Part shown: piece after piece, positions 45,634 to 56,115 of the stretch
How the letters are laid out: every line of letters begins with the position of its first letter
Position numbering within the stretch: position 1 is the stretch's first letter
From: Seonamhaeicola sediminis
GTDB lineage: Bacteria > Bacteroidota > Bacteroidia > Flavobacteriales > Flavobacteriaceae
Assembly (NCBI RefSeq): GCF_004358095.2
Contig: NZ_SMZJ02000003.1
Location: 186,001-250,000 of the forward strand
Length of the DNA: 64,000 nucleotides
Reading direction: 5' to 3'
Notes under the pieces: generated by a model
The model's database searches: none
Told to the model about the DNA's origin: nothing
Seen by the model: only the letters and a program-made list of their open reading frames with translations
Position numbers and translations under genes: made by a program

Positions 45634-46683
45634 TTAAATGATTAACATAGCGTCTCCATAGCTATAAAATCTATATTTTTCTTTAACCGCTTCTTCATAA
45701 GCTTTCATAATGAAATCATGACCAGCAAATGCCGAAACCATCATTAATAAAGTTGATTTTGGCGTATGAAAATTAGTAATCATGCAGTTAGCAATACTGA
45801 AATCATATGGAGGGAATATAAATTTGTTAGTCCACCCATCCATTTCATTTAGCAAACCGTTTGAAGACACTGAGCTCTCAATAGTTCTCATTGCTGTTGT
45901 ACCAACGGCACAAACACGTTTTTTGTTTTGAATAGCTTTATTTACAGTTTCTACGGCAAACCTGTCTATAGAAATTTCTTCGCTATCCATTTTGTGTTTA
46001 GAAAGATCCTCTACCTCAACTGGGTTAAAGGTACCTAAACCAACATGCAAAGTTACTTCAGCAAAATTAACACCCTTAATCTCTAACCGCTTTAATAAGT
46101 GCTTAGAAAAGTGAAGTCCTGCTGTAGGCGCTGCAACGGCTCCTTCGTTTTTGGCATATATAGTTTGATATCTATCTTCATCCTCTGGCTCTACATCTCT
46201 TTTGATATACTTAGGCAATGGCGTTTCACCTAGTTCTTGTAGTTTTCTTCGGAAATCTGAATATGAACCATCATATAAAAAACGTAATGTTCTTCCTCTT
46301 GAAGTGGTATTATCAATAACCTCTGCTACTAAAGTTTCGTCATCACCAAAATACAGTTTATTACCAATTCTTATTTTTCTAGCTGGATCTACTAAAACAT
46401 CCCAAAGGCGTTGCTCTTCATTAAGTTCTCTCAATAAAAATACTTCTATTCTGGCACCAGTCTTTTCTTTATTACCGTATAATCTGGCAGGAAATACTTT
46501 TGTGTTATTTAGTATTAATACATCATCTTGATCAAAATAATCAATGATATCTTTAAACAGTTTATGTTCAATGGTTTGTTCTTTTCTGTTTAGAACCATT
46601 AAACGCGATTCATCTCTGTTTTCTGATGGGTATTCTGCTAAAAGTTCTTGAGGTAAATTAAAGCCAAAGTTTGATAATTTCAT
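45634..46683 (-). CDS. queA: tRNA preQ1(34) S-adenosylmethionine ribosyltransferase-isomerase
   Basis: 349 residues, the standard QueA length. It opens [17 protein letters not shown]; other family pieces are [27 protein letters not shown] and [19 protein letters not shown]. It builds the epoxyqueuosine ring on tRNA. Own promoter and terminator. Confidence 0.96.
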   Translation of the reverse strand: MKLSNFGFNLPQELLAEYPSENRDESRLMVLNRKEQTIEHKLFKDIIDYFDQDDVLILNNTKVFPARLYGNKEKTGARIEVFLLRELNEEQRLWDVLVDPARKIRIGNKLYFGDDETLVAEVIDNTTSRGRTLRFLYDGSYSDFRRKLQELGETPLPKYIKRDVEPEDEDRYQTIYAKNEGAVAAPTAGLHFSKHLLKRLEIKGVNFAEVTLHVGLGTFNPVEVEDLSKHKMDSEEISIDRFAVETVNKAIQNKKRVCAVGTTAMRTIESSVSSNGLLNEMDGWTNKFIFPPYDFSIANCMITNFHTPKSTLLMMVSAFAGHDFIMKAYEEAVKEKYRFYSYGDAMLII

Positions 46684-46774
46684 GTACTCTTTTTTAAAAT
46701 AGTTTGGTGTAAAAATCGATATTCATATTTATAAATAATGGATATCCTTCTCTACAGATATTTTTAGAAAGTTG

Positions 46775-46806
46775 CAAATATACAATCTGCAAACAGGGGT
46801 TGTCAA
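46775..46806 (-). promoter_or_regulatory. Promoter of queA
   Basis: Minus strand TTG (46804-46806), 21 bases, TATATTTG (46775-46782), an exact -7 box; about 88 bases of 5' untranslated RNA. Confidence 0.5.
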
Positions 46807-46821
46807 GTAATTAACTAATTA

Positions 46822-48045
46822 TTATTGAGATATTTTAAAACCAATAGATTTTAAATCGTTCCAGAAGGTTGGATATGATTTTGAAACCACCATAGCATCT
46901 TCAATCACAATAGGCACTCTTAAAGCAATGGGAGCAAATGCCATAGCCATTCTATGATCATTGTAGGTTGCAACAGACACCAATTCTTTGATGTTATTTG
47001 AAGCCTTTAAATGCAGGGATTTATCAGTTATATAAACTTCTCCTCCCAGTTTTTCTATTTCGGTTTTTAAGGCTACAAGTCTATCTGTTTCCTTAATTTT
47101 TAAGGTATGAAGACCAAACAAATCACAGGGAATACCCAAAGTAAAACAGGTTACGGCGATGGTTTGCGCTATGTCGGGTGCATTTTTTAAATCTAGTTCT
47201 AAAGGCAATACATCTGTAGTTACTTTTCTTAAGGTCAATGTGTTATCTCCAAAAATAGTCTCTACTCCAAAATGTCTATAAATATCAACTAAAATTGAAT
47301 CTCCTTGTAATGAATTTTCTTTGTAGGATGATAACGTAATTTCTGTACCAACATTACTAATGGCCGCAATACTAAAGTAGTAAGATGCCGAAGACCAATC
47401 TGACTCTACTACTAAGGTTTTAGGCATTGAGTTTTGGGTATTGGGCTTAACACTAATGACATTATCTTCAAAAGATGTTTCTATTCCAATTTCATGTAAT
47501 AGACTTAAGGTCATTTTTATATATGGTACCGACGTGATTTCTCCTTGAAGAGTTAATTCAAGTCCGTTTTCTAATCTTGAAGCAATGAGTAATAACGCCG
47601 AAATGTATTGACTACTAACGTTAGCTGCCAATGATACTTTACTTTTAGTTAGCTTTTTCCCTGTTATTTTTAAGGGAGGAAACCCTTCGTTTAATTCATA
47701 CTCAATATCAGCGCCTAATTGCTTTAAAGCTTCTACTAAAATTTTAATAGGACGCTCTTTCATGCGCTTAGATCCAGTAAGTATCACTGTTCTTCCTTCT
47801 TGAATTGCAAAAAAAGCGGTAAGAAATCGCATAGCAGTACCTGCATGATGGATATCTACTATTTCAGAAGTTGAATCTAATGCACTAGTCATTAGGTTAC
47901 TATCGTCTGAATTCGATACATTTTTAAGTGTAAAAACAGGATATAGTGCTTTTAAAAGCAGCAGCCTATTAGACTCGCTTTTAGACCCTGTAATTTGTAC
48001 TGAAGACTGTTTTGCAACCTCAGATTTATGAAGTGTAATTTGCAT
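46822..48045 (-). CDS. aroA: 3-phosphoshikimate 1-carboxyvinyltransferase (EPSP synthase)
   Basis: 407 residues, a little shorter than E. coli AroA (427). Motifs: ITGSKSESNRLLLLKAL at the N-terminus, DWSSASYYFSIAA and the late YNDHRMAMAFAP block. It joins PEP to shikimate-3-phosphate. The NAGTAMR loop of the family reads HAGTAMRFLTA here. Not linked to the aromatic operon at 56614-60530. Confidence 0.93.
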   Translation of the reverse strand: MQITLHKSEVAKQSSVQITGSKSESNRLLLLKALYPVFTLKNVSNSDDSNLMTSALDSTSEIVDIHHAGTAMRFLTAFFAIQEGRTVILTGSKRMKERPIKILVEALKQLGADIEYELNEGFPPLKITGKKLTKSKVSLAANVSSQYISALLLIASRLENGLELTLQGEITSVPYIKMTLSLLHEIGIETSFEDNVISVKPNTQNSMPKTLVVESDWSSASYYFSIAAISNVGTEITLSSYKENSLQGDSILVDIYRHFGVETIFGDNTLTLRKVTTDVLPLELDLKNAPDIAQTIAVTCFTLGIPCDLFGLHTLKIKETDRLVALKTEIEKLGGEVYITDKSLHLKASNNIKELVSVATYNDHRMAMAFAPIALRVPIVIEDAMVVSKSYPTFWNDLKSIGFKISQ

Positions 48046-48074
48046 ACCTATGAATACCTCTTATAAACAAGCTG

Positions 48075-48082
48075 CAAATTTA
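48075..48082 (-). promoter_or_regulatory. -7 box of aroA
   Basis: TAAATTTG on the minus strand, exact TAnnTTTG, about 30 bases before the start codon; no clear -33 box. Confidence 0.35.
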
Positions 48083-48151
48083 CTGGATAATGGAGATTAA
48101 TACTATGAAACTTATTGATTTTTTTTATGGACTACTTTCTCTAATAAAAAA

Positions 48152-48478
48152 TCATTTCAATTTTTCATTATTGTGATGCCTATCATGGTCTCGTTTGGCT
48201 TTTTTTTCCATTCTTCTATCAAAAGCTTGCTGTAAATTGGTACCTGTTTGATTCGCTAAACACAATAACACAAAAAGTACATCGGCCAATTCTTCGCCTA
48301 AATCCTTATCCTTGTCACTTTCCTTTTCGCTTTGCTCTCCGTAGCGGCGCGCAATAATGCGTGCCACTTCTCCAACCTCTTCGGTAAGTTGTGCCATATT
48401 AGTAAGCTCATTAAAATAGCGTACCCCATGTTCATTTATCCATTCATCTACAATTTTTTGAGCGTTTTTTATATCCAT
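48152..48478 (-). CDS. MazG-type nucleotide pyrophosphohydrolase
   Basis: 108 residues, one MazG domain: LTEEVGEVARIIARR and KDKDLGEELADVLFVLLCLAN supply the metal-binding ExxE and ExxD acids. It should cut a (d)NTP or related nucleotide to the monophosphate. Its start shares one base with the stop of the upstream DUF3857 gene. Confidence 0.88.
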   Translation of the reverse strand: MDIKNAQKIVDEWINEHGVRYFNELTNMAQLTEEVGEVARIIARRYGEQSEKESDKDKDLGEELADVLFVLLCLANQTGTNLQQAFDRRMEKKAKRDHDRHHNNEKLK

Positions 48479-50493
48479 TATACTTTTGTTAAAACTATTT
48501 GTTCTGCTTCTTTCTGGATAAATGTATTAAAATATTCTTTTAGAGCCTTATAATGTACAGGAGATATGATTGCCGTGTTAATTTGTGTTTCAATAGCTAC
48601 TTGAATAGTACTACCATTACCCATAATGTTGTAACTAAAAGACCCTAAGTTATCTGGCAAAGCAAAAGCTACAGACTCTGGAGTACTTTCTATTTTATAT
48701 CCTTCTGGAATATTAATTAAAACCTTATAAGAGATCGTAGAAGGGTATCCAAAATCTACTGGAAACTCTCTTTTTTCTAATTTAAAAGGATTTTCTTTTG
48801 TTCTTAGATGAAATAACGGTGAAAAATACATTTTCTCTCCAATGATATCAACTTGACTTTCTTTTAAAAATTTATAAGATTCTATAATTGGTTTTGATAA
48901 ATCTATATCGTTTTTAACCACATAATTTTCAATTTCAATACCTTTATACGTATTCTCTAGTTTTTCTAAAAATTCATCTTTATCTACTCTTATGTAATTG
49001 TTCCTAAAAGCAAGTGCCCTATGATTAGTTTTAGTGCTTCTATAATTTCCATGAATTGTTCCCTCTTCATCTATCTTCAACATCATGGACACTAAATTCT
49101 TTGACTTTGTTCTAGGGTATAAATCTACTACACTAGACCCACCATTTTCTGCCACTATTCTACCCTGCCAATTTAAAGCTCTTAATGGTAGAATATTTGG
49201 AATAGCATATTGATCTGTTGCATCCAACAAAGCTTCAGAGCCATCAGGTAGTTTTACCCATGACACCACATAATTATAGCCTTCTCTGGTTGGAAACAAT
49301 GGCACCCCATGAGTTCTTGTACTTACTAAAACGGGGTTTGCATTTAAACCCGTATAGCGAAGCATAGCAGTTAACATTAAGTTTATATCACCAGAATTAC
49401 CTACATGTTCTTTATAAGCTTTTTTGATATCCTCTGAATAAAAGCCATAGTAACCATTCCACTTTACCTGCGATTTAACAAAATTAAAAATCAAAGCAGT
49501 CTTTTGAACAGGGTCTGAAACCGAAGCTAATAGCGCATCTATATCGTTCTTAAAATAGGCTGTTTTATTAAGTTCGCCTCCAAAACTAGAACTCTTATAA
49601 ATTCTTTCTACAACATCTTGCCATGTGGTAGAATAATACTCTATTGCTGAATGAGGAAACTTCGTGAAGGATAGTTCATACTTAACAGATGACCTATAAT
49701 TATTTATATTATTTACGTAGGGTTCATCTTTAATCGCCGAAATATTCTCGAGATTATAGGTGAAAACATTCTTTTTGTATTCAATCTCACCCGTTCTGTA
49801 AAGGCTTTTTGTATCCAACTTAGTATTTTCAGTTATGGGAACCTCAGTTTTATAGTAAAGTTTATCTCTTTTCTCTTCCTGAGTGGGCTGAAGTACTAAA
49901 TACCCTTTAGTTCTTGGTTTAAAACTATAATACTCTGGCACCTCAAAAATAGCTTCTATCTTTTTTGTTGGAATACTGTGCTGAAAAACAAACTCATCTA
50001 TATTAGACCAAAAAGGTGAGACTAAGGTATATTTATATTCTATTACACAACCAGGTTTTACATTAGGCATTGTAAATTTAATTTCGGCTAAATACCTATT
50101 AACATCTGATTTAAATACCTCGTTTTTATCTACTTTAGCCTGAATGACTTTACCGTTTTCAATATTAAATGTATATGCTTTAAAATCAGTCATTTTCTCT
50201 TCTAACCCTACCCCATCTTTGTATAGATTCACCTCCTTAGTTGCATAGTCAAATCCATCTTGATTATAGATTTTTATGCGCGCATGCATTTCTGTATGAA
50301 GCTTAAAACCATCTGACCTATGATAACTAAAATAAGAGTGCCTTTTTTTAAACAAATAAGCAGCATTAGCATTGGAATCTATAGAACAAACTTTTTCCAC
50401 TAATTCCTCTTTTGAAACCTTACCGAATTTGTAATTCTGAGCCGAACAGAAACAAGTTGCGAATACTAAAAGAAATAGACCTTGATACTTCAT
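48478..50493 (-). CDS. DUF3857/transglutaminase-fold exported protein, no catalytic Cys or His
   Basis: 671 residues with a signal peptide (about 1-18). N-terminal DUF3857 domain, central transglutaminase fold, C-terminal DUF2569-like beta domain. Where active members have GDC and NH, it reads SGDINLML and YNYVVSW; only the Asp (LLDATD) is kept, so it is probably not an enzyme. It is a close paralogue of the next gene upstream, with 95-base (48767-48861) and 64-base (48479-48542) stretches identical. One-base overlap with the MazG gene; the previous gene ends one base before it. Role unknown, likely outer-envelope. Confidence 0.85.
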   Translation of the reverse strand: MKYQGLFLLVFATCFCSAQNYKFGKVSKEELVEKVCSIDSNANAAYLFKKRHSYFSYHRSDGFKLHTEMHARIKIYNQDGFDYATKEVNLYKDGVGLEEKMTDFKAYTFNIENGKVIQAKVDKNEVFKSDVNRYLAEIKFTMPNVKPGCVIEYKYTLVSPFWSNIDEFVFQHSIPTKKIEAIFEVPEYYSFKPRTKGYLVLQPTQEEKRDKLYYKTEVPITENTKLDTKSLYRTGEIEYKKNVFTYNLENISAIKDEPYVNNINNYRSSVKYELSFTKFPHSAIEYYSTTWQDVVERIYKSSSFGGELNKTAYFKNDIDALLASVSDPVQKTALIFNFVKSQVKWNGYYGFYSEDIKKAYKEHVGNSGDINLMLTAMLRYTGLNANPVLVSTRTHGVPLFPTREGYNYVVSWVKLPDGSEALLDATDQYAIPNILPLRALNWQGRIVAENGGSSVVDLYPRTKSKNLVSMMLKIDEEGTIHGNYRSTKTNHRALAFRNNYIRVDKDEFLEKLENTYKGIEIENYVVKNDIDLSKPIIESYKFLKESQVDIIGEKMYFSPLFHLRTKENPFKLEKREFPVDFGYPSTISYKVLINIPEGYKIESTPESVAFALPDNLGSFSYNIMGNGSTIQVAIETQINTAIISPVHYKALKEYFNTFIQKEAEQIVLTKV

Positions 50494-52491
50494 CTATACT
50501 TTTGTTAAAACTATTTGTTCTGCTTCTTTCTGGATAAATGTATTAAAATATTCTTTTAAGACCTCATAATATATTGGTGATATAATAGACTCATTTATTT
50601 GTGTCTCTACCATTACTTGAATGTTGCGCCCACCACCCTTCACCATATAACTAAAAGACCCTAAATTATCTGGTAACGCTAAGGCTACAGACTCTGGTGT
50701 ACTTTCTATTTTGTATCCTTCTGGAATACTTAAAATCACTCTAAACGATGTAAGGGATGGATATCCGAAATCTACAGGAAATTCTCTTTTTTCTAATTTA
50801 AAAGGATTTTCTTTTGTTCTTAGATGAAATAACGGTGAAAAATACATTTTCTCTCCAATGATATCAACTTGACTTTCCTTATTGAATTTATAGGACTCTT
50901 GAATGGGTTTGGACAAGTCCATATCATTTTTAACAGTATAATCAGAAATCTCTATCCCATTGTACCTGTTTTCCAATTTTTCTAAGAAATCATCTTTGTC
51001 TGCCTCATTATAACTATTTCTAAATGACAACGCTCTGTGGTTTGTTTTTATACTTCTGTAACTACCCTCTAAAGCACCTTCCTCATCTATTTTAGCCATC
51101 ATAGTAACTGAATTTTCAGATTTATTTTTAGGATATAAATCAATAACCCCATAACCACCGTTTTCAGCAACAATTCTTCCCTGCCAATTCAAAGCTCTTA
51201 AAGGTAGTATATTGGGAACTGAATATTTATCTGTAGCATCTAGTAAGGCCACTTTATCATTGGGTAATCTTACCCAAGTAACCACATAGTTATATCCTTC
51301 TCTAGTAGGAAATAAAGGCACCCCATGCGTTCTAGTACTAACTAAAACAGGATTTGCATTTAAACCAGCATATCGCAACATAGCTGTTAGCATTAAATTA
51401 ATGTCACCACTACTACCTGCATGACTTTTATATGCCTTTTTAACATCATCGGCATAAAATCCATAGTATCCATTCCATTTAACTTGAGACTTCACATAAT
51501 CAAAAATCATAGCCATTTTTTCTTCTGCTCCTGATACTGAACCTACCAGTGCATCAATATCGCTTTGGAAATAAGCCGTTTTTTTAAGCTCGTCACCAAA
51601 ATTTGAACTTTGGTAAACTCTATCTACAACATCTTCCCATGTAGTTGAGTAAGTCTCTATTTGTGAGTTTGGAAACTTAGTATAAGAAAGCTCATATTTT
51701 GCCGATGACCTGTAGTTATTAATACTATTAACAAAAGGCTCTTCTTTTAAAGCTGGGATATCTTGTAAATGATACTTACTAACTTGTCTATAATAGGCTA
51801 TTTCTGAGTTATCATAGACTGTTCCTCCTATTTGCGATCTTGATTTGTCTACAAATCTTATAACCCCATTTTTATTTTCTACTTCGGGAACAACAGATAA
51901 AAAGCCCTTTGTATTTACTTTAAAATTATAATATTCAGGTACATCAAATTCTGCCTCTAACTTTTTTATTGGTATATCATGCTGAAAAATAAACTCGTCA
52001 ACATTAGACCAATATGGGGAATTGATTTGGTACTTAAATTCTATAACAGAACCAGGCTTTATGTTTGGCATTGTAAATTTTACACTATTAGAGTATTTGT
52101 TAGCTTCAGACTTAAAAATATCATCTTTACTGAGCTTTTCTGATACAACTTTACCTTTTTCAATATTGTAGGTATAGGCTTTTAAATTAGAAATTTTTTC
52201 TTCTCCACCGCTTCCATTATAAAGCCTAACCTGTTTTGTTGCATAGTCAAATCCTTCTTGGTTATAAAATTTTATACGTTCATGTATGTCTGTTTTTAAA
52301 ACAAATCCTTCATCCTTTATATACTCGTAGTAGGTGCGTCTAAATTTATATAAAAAAGCAGCATTTGCTGTTGAGTCTATAGAACAAACTGTTTCTTTAA
52401 GCTCTTCTTTAGAAACCTTTCCAAATTTATAATCTTGTGAAAACATCAAATTTGTGATACATAGAACAAATACAATTAGTATAACTCTCAT
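50494..52491 (-). CDS. DUF3857/transglutaminase-fold exported protein, no catalytic Cys or His (paralogue)
   Basis: 665 residues, signal peptide about 1-19. Same domain order as its neighbour; SGDINLML, YNYVVTW and LLDATD again show loss of Cys and His with Asp kept. It ends in the same FNTFIQKEAEQIVLTKV as the neighbour. Tandem duplication with later homogenisation is the simplest reading. It is 6 bases after the third DUF3857 gene. Confidence 0.85.
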   Translation of the reverse strand: MRVILIVFVLCITNLMFSQDYKFGKVSKEELKETVCSIDSTANAAFLYKFRRTYYEYIKDEGFVLKTDIHERIKFYNQEGFDYATKQVRLYNGSGGEEKISNLKAYTYNIEKGKVVSEKLSKDDIFKSEANKYSNSVKFTMPNIKPGSVIEFKYQINSPYWSNVDEFIFQHDIPIKKLEAEFDVPEYYNFKVNTKGFLSVVPEVENKNGVIRFVDKSRSQIGGTVYDNSEIAYYRQVSKYHLQDIPALKEEPFVNSINNYRSSAKYELSYTKFPNSQIETYSTTWEDVVDRVYQSSNFGDELKKTAYFQSDIDALVGSVSGAEEKMAMIFDYVKSQVKWNGYYGFYADDVKKAYKSHAGSSGDINLMLTAMLRYAGLNANPVLVSTRTHGVPLFPTREGYNYVVTWVRLPNDKVALLDATDKYSVPNILPLRALNWQGRIVAENGGYGVIDLYPKNKSENSVTMMAKIDEEGALEGSYRSIKTNHRALSFRNSYNEADKDDFLEKLENRYNGIEISDYTVKNDMDLSKPIQESYKFNKESQVDIIGEKMYFSPLFHLRTKENPFKLEKREFPVDFGYPSLTSFRVILSIPEGYKIESTPESVALALPDNLGSFSYMVKGGGRNIQVMVETQINESIISPIYYEVLKEYFNTFIQKEAEQIVLTKV

Positions 52492-52497
52492 GGTATA

Positions 52498-54396
52498 TTA
52501 TTTTTTAATTAATGCTATTTTGGCGTTGTCTTGTTTTGAAACCTCTTTATAAAAGTCTCTAAAGCCTTCATAATCTTCTTTTGGAAAATATCCATCTGTA
52601 ATTATAAATTCTCGGTTGTATACTAAAGTGTTTTCATCTTTAATATTTAATTCCATTTTGTAACTGCCATACTTATTTTCTATTAAAACATTTTCTGGCT
52701 TAGATTCAATTTTATAATCACTTGGTAGTTTAATTTCTACTGAGTCAATATCTTTAAAGCCTCTTTTTATTTGAAGTGGCAACTTTCTTGATCTATATCT
52801 GTCTGGAATATGTCTATTTCTATTTAATGCATTTAAGGTCAATAACATTCGGTCTCCTACTATTTTGGAATAGTTTAACGCATTAAAGCTAATGTTTTCA
52901 ATAAACTCAATATTATCTCTATCATTAATAATCTCCATATCATCAATACTAAGTCCGTTAATATAACCCCAATGTTCTTTATAATGCATATCTAAATCTC
53001 TACTAGTTTCGGTTTCTAATAAATATTTATCATCATATTGAATGCCTTTTGAAATCACCGTTACTTTAGCTTTAATGGCTCCTTCATTTGAAATATTACA
53101 TACTCCTTTTATACTTTGAAGACTTTCATCAACTTTATACTTTTTTGTGTGTTCAATTTTTCCTCCTTCTGGCGTAATAACAAGCACATCTCTATCATCG
53201 GTGAAATCTCCAATAAAACCAAATGGTAATTTCTGACTGGTACACTCCAGCCATATATCTTCACCATTTTCTTGAGGAATGTTTAGTATGGCATGATTAC
53301 CTTGCATAGACGCAAAGTCATTCTCCATACTTCTTTGTGAACTTCTAGCATACAAAACGGTAAAATGAGAATCTATACCAACAGCTTTTAAAAGAGCCAT
53401 GGTGTAATTAGTTAACGCTTTGCAATCTCCGTAACCAAGCTCATCCACTTTAGAAACGTTAAACGGTTTCCAACCTCCAATACCTACTTGAACACTGATA
53501 TAACGCACCTTATCTTGAACATATTGATATACTATTTTTGCTTTCTCAAGATCACTTTTAGCTCCATTTACCAGACTTTTAATTTCTTTTAAAGTACTTT
53601 GTGGCAAATCTTGTGTATCTTTAATTAAGTCATGATACATCCACTTTCCAAAGTCCTCCCAATTTTCTACATGAGCACTTACACCTTCCAAAGTAAATTC
53701 ATTTGACGCTACTAAAACCCTTGGTGCTATTGCAGAAAGTGACGGACTAAAATCTTCGGGTTTAATAGCCTCTATATCTTTAACTTTAAATGATAAATAG
53801 TTTTCTAACACAACTTCTTCTAAGTTTACATTTTCAAAGTTTCTTTTCTTAGTTCTAACCTTTATATCTGAAGGAAAACTTAGACTATAGGAGCTTTTCT
53901 GAACACTTAAATAATAATCATTAAGCGGATAAAAGGATTCAATAAATGCCGTATTTTTATCTACATACTCACATGAAATCTCTATTGTGTATGGATAACT
54001 TATTGGAGTGTACTCGAGATATTTGACTCTAGAATCTGAGTACAAAGTACCACCATCAACAGCACTTACATCCTTAAAATCTTTCTTCTTTATCTTTTTT
54101 ATTTGCCTACCAAAAGCATCAAAAACGATAGCTTCCAAACTAATAATTCTCTTATTATCGTCATAATATAAATAGGCATCTATATGATCATTTCCTTGTT
54201 TATTAAGTACCGTAACTACACGTTTTTGAACAACATGCATGTCACTTGAAGACCTTAGAGTTACATCAATACTATGTTCTCTAATTACCGCATTAGCGTT
54301 TTCTTTAAGATTATTGGGTATGGTTAAACTGATATTGTTTTGTGAAAAAACACTAAGTGTCACAAGTAAAAAACTTGTAAATAATTTAACTCTCAT
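52498..54396 (-). CDS. DUF3857/transglutaminase-fold exported protein, active-site residues present
   Basis: 632 residues, signal peptide about 1-18. More distant from the other two. Here the transglutaminase core is intact at Cys (YGDCKALTNY) and His (GNHAILN); the third position is in WLECTSQ, so the acid is Glu or shifted. It could be a periplasmic protease or cross-linker with the two inactive paralogues as partners. First gene of the four-gene set ending with MazG. Confidence 0.83.
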   Translation of the reverse strand: MRVKLFTSFLLVTLSVFSQNNISLTIPNNLKENANAVIREHSIDVTLRSSSDMHVVQKRVVTVLNKQGNDHIDAYLYYDDNKRIISLEAIVFDAFGRQIKKIKKKDFKDVSAVDGGTLYSDSRVKYLEYTPISYPYTIEISCEYVDKNTAFIESFYPLNDYYLSVQKSSYSLSFPSDIKVRTKKRNFENVNLEEVVLENYLSFKVKDIEAIKPEDFSPSLSAIAPRVLVASNEFTLEGVSAHVENWEDFGKWMYHDLIKDTQDLPQSTLKEIKSLVNGAKSDLEKAKIVYQYVQDKVRYISVQVGIGGWKPFNVSKVDELGYGDCKALTNYTMALLKAVGIDSHFTVLYARSSQRSMENDFASMQGNHAILNIPQENGEDIWLECTSQKLPFGFIGDFTDDRDVLVITPEGGKIEHTKKYKVDESLQSIKGVCNISNEGAIKAKVTVISKGIQYDDKYLLETETSRDLDMHYKEHWGYINGLSIDDMEIINDRDNIEFIENISFNALNYSKIVGDRMLLTLNALNRNRHIPDRYRSRKLPLQIKRGFKDIDSVEIKLPSDYKIESKPENVLIENKYGSYKMELNIKDENTLVYNREFIITDGYFPKEDYEGFRDFYKEVSKQDNAKIALIKK

Positions 54397-54626
54397 AAAG
54401 TAAGTTGATAGTTTTTCTGGGTTAAATGTATTATGATAATTCTCAAAATATTATGAGAAAAATCAGGTTTGTTGGTTAATATTAGTTTTTTATTACTAAA
54501 AATCTCACACAAGATATAAGAAAATGAGAGAAAAACAAAAAACACTTACAACTGTTGTTCCAAATGGGAATAGAAAAATATAGTTTAAACTGACTATAGA
54601 TTAGCGCCTTAAAAGAATTTAAAAAA

Positions 54627-55079
54627 CTATTCTTTGTTTTTAGTATCAATAATTATAGTTACTGGCCCATCATTAACCAAACTTACTTGCATCATGGCTC
54701 CAAATTGTCCGGTTTGCACTATTTTACCCAAATTTATTTCCAATTGTTTAACAAAACTCTCATACAACGGAACCGCAATATCTGGTTTTGCTGCTTTGAT
54801 ATAACTAGGTCTGTTCCCTTTTTTGGTAAGGGCGTGTAATGTAAACTGGCTAACAACAATAATATCACCATTAACATCTTTAACAGATTTATTCATAACT
54901 CCATTGTCATCTCCAAATATGCGAAGGTTAACTATTTTGTTTGTTAACCAATTAATATCATCAGGGGTATCCTCTTCTACTATACCCAATAAAATTAAAA
55001 GGCCATTTCCAATAACAGCAGGAATTTCTCTTCCTATGGTTACACTAGCTTTAGATACTCTTTGCAATACTACCTTCAT
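54627..55079 (-). CDS. dtd: D-aminoacyl-tRNA deacylase
   Basis: 150 residues from the ATG at 55079, the standard DTD length (an ATG at 55091 would lie inside rsgA). Motifs SQFTLHA and NDGPVTI form the active site. It removes D-amino acids mischarged on tRNA. The start shares ATGA with the rsgA stop, so the two are coupled. Confidence 0.94.
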   Translation of the reverse strand: MKVVLQRVSKASVTIGREIPAVIGNGLLILLGIVEEDTPDDINWLTNKIVNLRIFGDDNGVMNKSVKDVNGDIIVVSQFTLHALTKKGNRPSYIKAAKPDIAVPLYESFVKQLEINLGKIVQTGQFGAMMQVSLVNDGPVTIIIDTKNKE

Positions 55080-56026
55080 TCTACTTCCCAATTATCGGTT
55101 CTATAATTTTCATCATCACCTTGTAAAATTTGCAAATAACTCCGGTATCTAGAAAAGGCTATTTCCTCATTATCAAGCGCTTTTTTTACCGCACACTTGG
55201 GTTCTTGTACATGCAAACAGTTGTTAAATTTACAACCTTGCTTTAGGGCAAATATTTCAGGAAAATAATCACCTACTTCTTCTTTATCCATATCTACCAC
55301 TCCAAAACCTTTAATACCTGGTGTATCTATAATTTTTGCATTAGAATCAAGATCATACATTTCGGCAAATGTTGTGGTATGTTGCCCCTGCATATGCAAC
55401 GTTGAAATCTCTTTGGTCTTTAAATTCAAATCTGGCTGAATGGCATTTACCAAAGTAGATTTACCAACCCCTGAATGACCAGAAAACATACTTACTTTAT
55501 CTTTCATAAGAGCTTTTATCTTGTCAACATTTTTTCCTGTTTTAGCTGATACTCCTATGCATTCATACCCTATTTTACGGTAAACATGTGCTAAATATTT
55601 TACCTCTAAAAGGGTTTCTTCATTATAAGTATCTATTTTATTAAACAGTAAAACCGTTTTTATGGAATAGGCCTCGGCAGTCACTAAAAACCGATCTATA
55701 AAACTTGTTAAGGTGGGAGGATTGTTAATGGTTATCATCAAAAAAACCTGATCAAGGTTTGCAGCAATAATATGAGTTTGCTTAGATAGATTTACAGATT
55801 TTCTAATAATATAATTTTTTCTATCGTGAATTTTATGGATGATTCCAGACTCAACATCGTTTGCCCTTTCCAATTCAAAATCTACCAAATCACCCACTGC
55901 AATTGGATTGGTGCTTTTAATACCTTTAATTCTAAATTTACCCTTAATACGGCATTGATAGGTATCTCCTAACTGTGTTTTTACAGTATACCAACTCCCT
56001 GTAGATTTATAAACAAGTCCTGTCAT
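55076..56026 (-). CDS. rsgA: Ribosome small-subunit-dependent GTPase A
   Basis: 316 residues from ATG at 56026 (family start MTGLVYKSTGSW); ATG at 56032 adds two residues. Order: OB-fold, circularly permuted GTPase with NKID (G4) before GHSGVGKSTLVNAI (G1), and a zinc knuckle CKFNNCLHVQEPKC. It helps 30S maturation. Confidence 0.95.
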   Translation of the reverse strand: MTGLVYKSTGSWYTVKTQLGDTYQCRIKGKFRIKGIKSTNPIAVGDLVDFELERANDVESGIIHKIHDRKNYIIRKSVNLSKQTHIIAANLDQVFLMITINNPPTLTSFIDRFLVTAEAYSIKTVLLFNKIDTYNEETLLEVKYLAHVYRKIGYECIGVSAKTGKNVDKIKALMKDKVSMFSGHSGVGKSTLVNAIQPDLNLKTKEISTLHMQGQHTTTFAEMYDLDSNAKIIDTPGIKGFGVVDMDKEEVGDYFPEIFALKQGCKFNNCLHVQEPKCAVKKALDNEEIAFSRYRSYLQILQGDDENYRTDNWEVE

Positions 56027-56115
56027 ATTCAATTCAAAAATAAATGAAATTATTCGTTTTTTTAAGTAAGAATAAGTTTATATTGGTGGTTGAATTTTTT
56101 AAAAAAATCAACAAC

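Noticed and set aside
54411-54460. CTCA...TGAG inverted repeat before the DUF3857 operon as an operator
   Set aside because: Four-base arms only; too short in A/T-rich DNA.
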